From CBDTTM01 sp965363355 (GTDB taxonomy: Bacteria; Bacillota; Negativicutes; Selenomonadales; Selenomonadaceae), in contig CBDTTM010000044.1 of the NCBI GenBank assembly GCA_965363355.1, forward strand, positions 1 to 15,083: a stretch of DNA of 15,083 bases, given 5' to 3'. The translations under genes were made by a program, and so were the position numbers. The notes below the pieces were generated by a model that made no database searches, had not been told where the DNA came from, and saw only the letters and a list, made by a program, of their open reading frames with translations. Of the stretch, positions 14,049-15,083 are shown piece by piece (the stretch's first letter is position 1; each line of letters opens with the position of its first letter).

Positions 14049-15071
14049 ATGGAAACAACAAAGACAAACAACTCCGGCAAAGGAAGAATTCTTATCATTG
14101 CCGGCTTGCTTGCCGCTTTGGTCCTCGGCGCTGCCGGTGGCTGGTGGTATTATAGCTCGAGCCGAGTCTCTACAGATGACGCCCGGATCAAAGGAACGAT
14201 CGTCCCTGTAAGCTCTAAGATTCAAGCTCGCATTACAGAAGTACTTGTAGAAAACGGTTCACAGGTAGAACCGGGCACCATTTTGGCAAAACTCGACAGT
14301 TCTGAACTGGATGCTCAATTGCTGCAAGCCAAGGCAAACTTAGCCGCAGCGCAGGCAAAACTCGCTGCAGCTCAGGCTGGAAATCGTCCCCAGCAAGTAG
14401 CACAGGCCAGTGCCAGTGCCAATGAAACCAATGCATCTTTAGATAATGCTCAAAAAAATTATGAGCGCATCGCTGCTCTTTATAATCAAGGCGCCGTATC
14501 TGCCCAAGAATTCGATACCGCACAAACAACCTTGAATGTCGCTAAAGCCAAAAATGACTCAGCCACGCAAAGCTACAGTTTAAGTGCTGAAGGGACAAGA
14601 AGCGAAGATATCGCCTATGCCGAGGCCGAAGTAGCACAAGCTCAGGCTGCCGTTAAAAATCTAGAGGCACAAATCGATAACACCGTTATCCGCGCTTCAG
14701 AAAAAGGCTTTATTGATGCCAAAGCCGCCGAAGTCGGTCAAGTTGCCGTTCCTGGCATGACATTATTCAATATCGTCGCACTCGATGACGTCTGGGTTTC
14801 CGCCAATGTTGAAGAAACCTATATCGGCAAAATAAAAGTAAATGATACAGCAGAAGTCGATGTGGATGCTTATCCTGGCATAAAATTCAAAGGCCATGTC
14901 ATCGAAGTCGGCTCAGCTGCTGGTTCACAATTTTCTCTTTTGCCAGCAGAAAACACTTCCGGCAATTTCACCAAAGTAACCCAGCGCTTTGAAGTCAAAA
15001 TCAAAGTAGATCCAAATGAAAATTACGTGCTAAAACCAGGAATGTCAGCCGTGATAACCATTCACGTGTGA
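14049..15071 (+). CDS. HlyD/EmrA-type efflux membrane fusion protein
   Basis: This 340-residue protein links an inner membrane exporter to an outer membrane channel or acts as its periplasmic adaptor. It has a single N-terminal membrane anchor (about 14-35), then a biotinyl-lipoyl half (about 45-80, ending VEPGTILAKLD). A long Ala/Gln-rich helical hairpin follows (about 82-215), then the second lipoyl half (IRASEKGFIDAKAAEVGQVAVPGM) and a beta-barrel region. Its LLPAENTSGNFTKVTQRF segment is characteristic of EmrA-like adaptors that work with EmrB-type MFS pumps. The start has GGAGAA 8 nt upstream. No Cys lipobox is present. It is co-transcribed with padR. The pump itself should lie just beyond the window. 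Confidence 0.93.
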   Translation: METTKTNNSGKGRILIIAGLLAALVLGAAGGWWYYSSSRVSTDDARIKGTIVPVSSKIQARITEVLVENGSQVEPGTILAKLDSSELDAQLLQAKANLAAAQAKLAAAQAGNRPQQVAQASASANETNASLDNAQKNYERIAALYNQGAVSAQEFDTAQTTLNVAKAKNDSATQSYSLSAEGTRSEDIAYAEAEVAQAQAAVKNLEAQIDNTVIRASEKGFIDAKAAEVGQVAVPGMTLFNIVALDDVWVSANVEETYIGKIKVNDTAEVDVDAYPGIKFKGHVIEVGSAAGSQFSLLPAENTSGNFTKVTQRFEVKIKVDPNENYVLKPGMSAVITIHV

Positions 15072-15083
15072 GGTGACAAGCAT
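15072..15083 (+). other. Ribosome binding site of the next gene at the window edge
   Basis: Directly after the adaptor's TGA, GGTGACAAGCAT ends the window, and the GAGGTG just before it overlaps the stop. The spacing suggests that the last two bases are the start of an ATG. By family context the gene would be an EmrB/MFS exporter, but nothing of it is visible. Confidence 0.4.

Noticed and set aside
14029..14211. 60-codon frame starting just before the adaptor gene
   Set aside because: It overlaps the adaptor start in another frame and breaks off within its conserved N-terminal region.

Overview
The window looks like a chromosomal stretch from an anaerobic Firmicute, moderately AT-rich with AT-rich intergenic regions. 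Clues are strong GGAGG-type ribosome binding sites, a glmS ribozyme, sigma-A-like promoters, a class I (anaerobe-type) hybrid-cluster protein and an EmrA-like HlyD adaptor. The adaptor would make most sense in a diderm Firmicute (Negativicutes), but that placement is inference.

Layout. Positions 56-2024 (minus): an OmpR-type response regulator followed by its membrane histidine kinase, with stop and start 1 nt apart. Positions 2221-3205 (plus): a YbaK-type aminoacyl-tRNA deacylase overlapping a hypoxanthine (deoxyinosine) DNA glycosylase. This pair ends in a long hairpin shared with the convergent hcp gene. Positions 3265-4905 (minus): hcp, the hybrid-cluster protein/hydroxylamine reductase, behind a complex leader with two candidate promoters and a dyad centred at -41.5. 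Positions 5236-6738 (minus): an IMP dehydrogenase of the type known from the parasite Tritrichomonas foetus, starting at TTG. Positions 7096-11111 (minus): an mtlR-mtlA operon (PRD activator plus a fused EIICBA mannitol permease) with no mtlD in the window. Positions 11314-13143 (minus): glmS, preceded by a well-preserved glmS ribozyme and two tandem promoters. Positions 13670-15071 (plus): a PadR regulator and an EmrA-type adaptor, with the next gene's ribosome binding site, and probably the first two bases of its start codon, at the very edge.

The genes form independent small units rather than one system: envelope signalling, proofreading/repair, nitrosative stress defence, GMP synthesis, mannitol uptake, amino-sugar synthesis and efflux. 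Most units end in clear intrinsic terminators. I recognised every protein gene. The least explained material is intergenic: a nested-hairpin element upstream of guaB (6867-6961), the long hcp leader, the 13-bp palindrome at the distal glmS transcription start, and tandem dyads in the padR promoter. I found no insertion sequences, CRISPR arrays, tRNAs or rRNAs, and no clear evidence for a wholly new multi-gene system.
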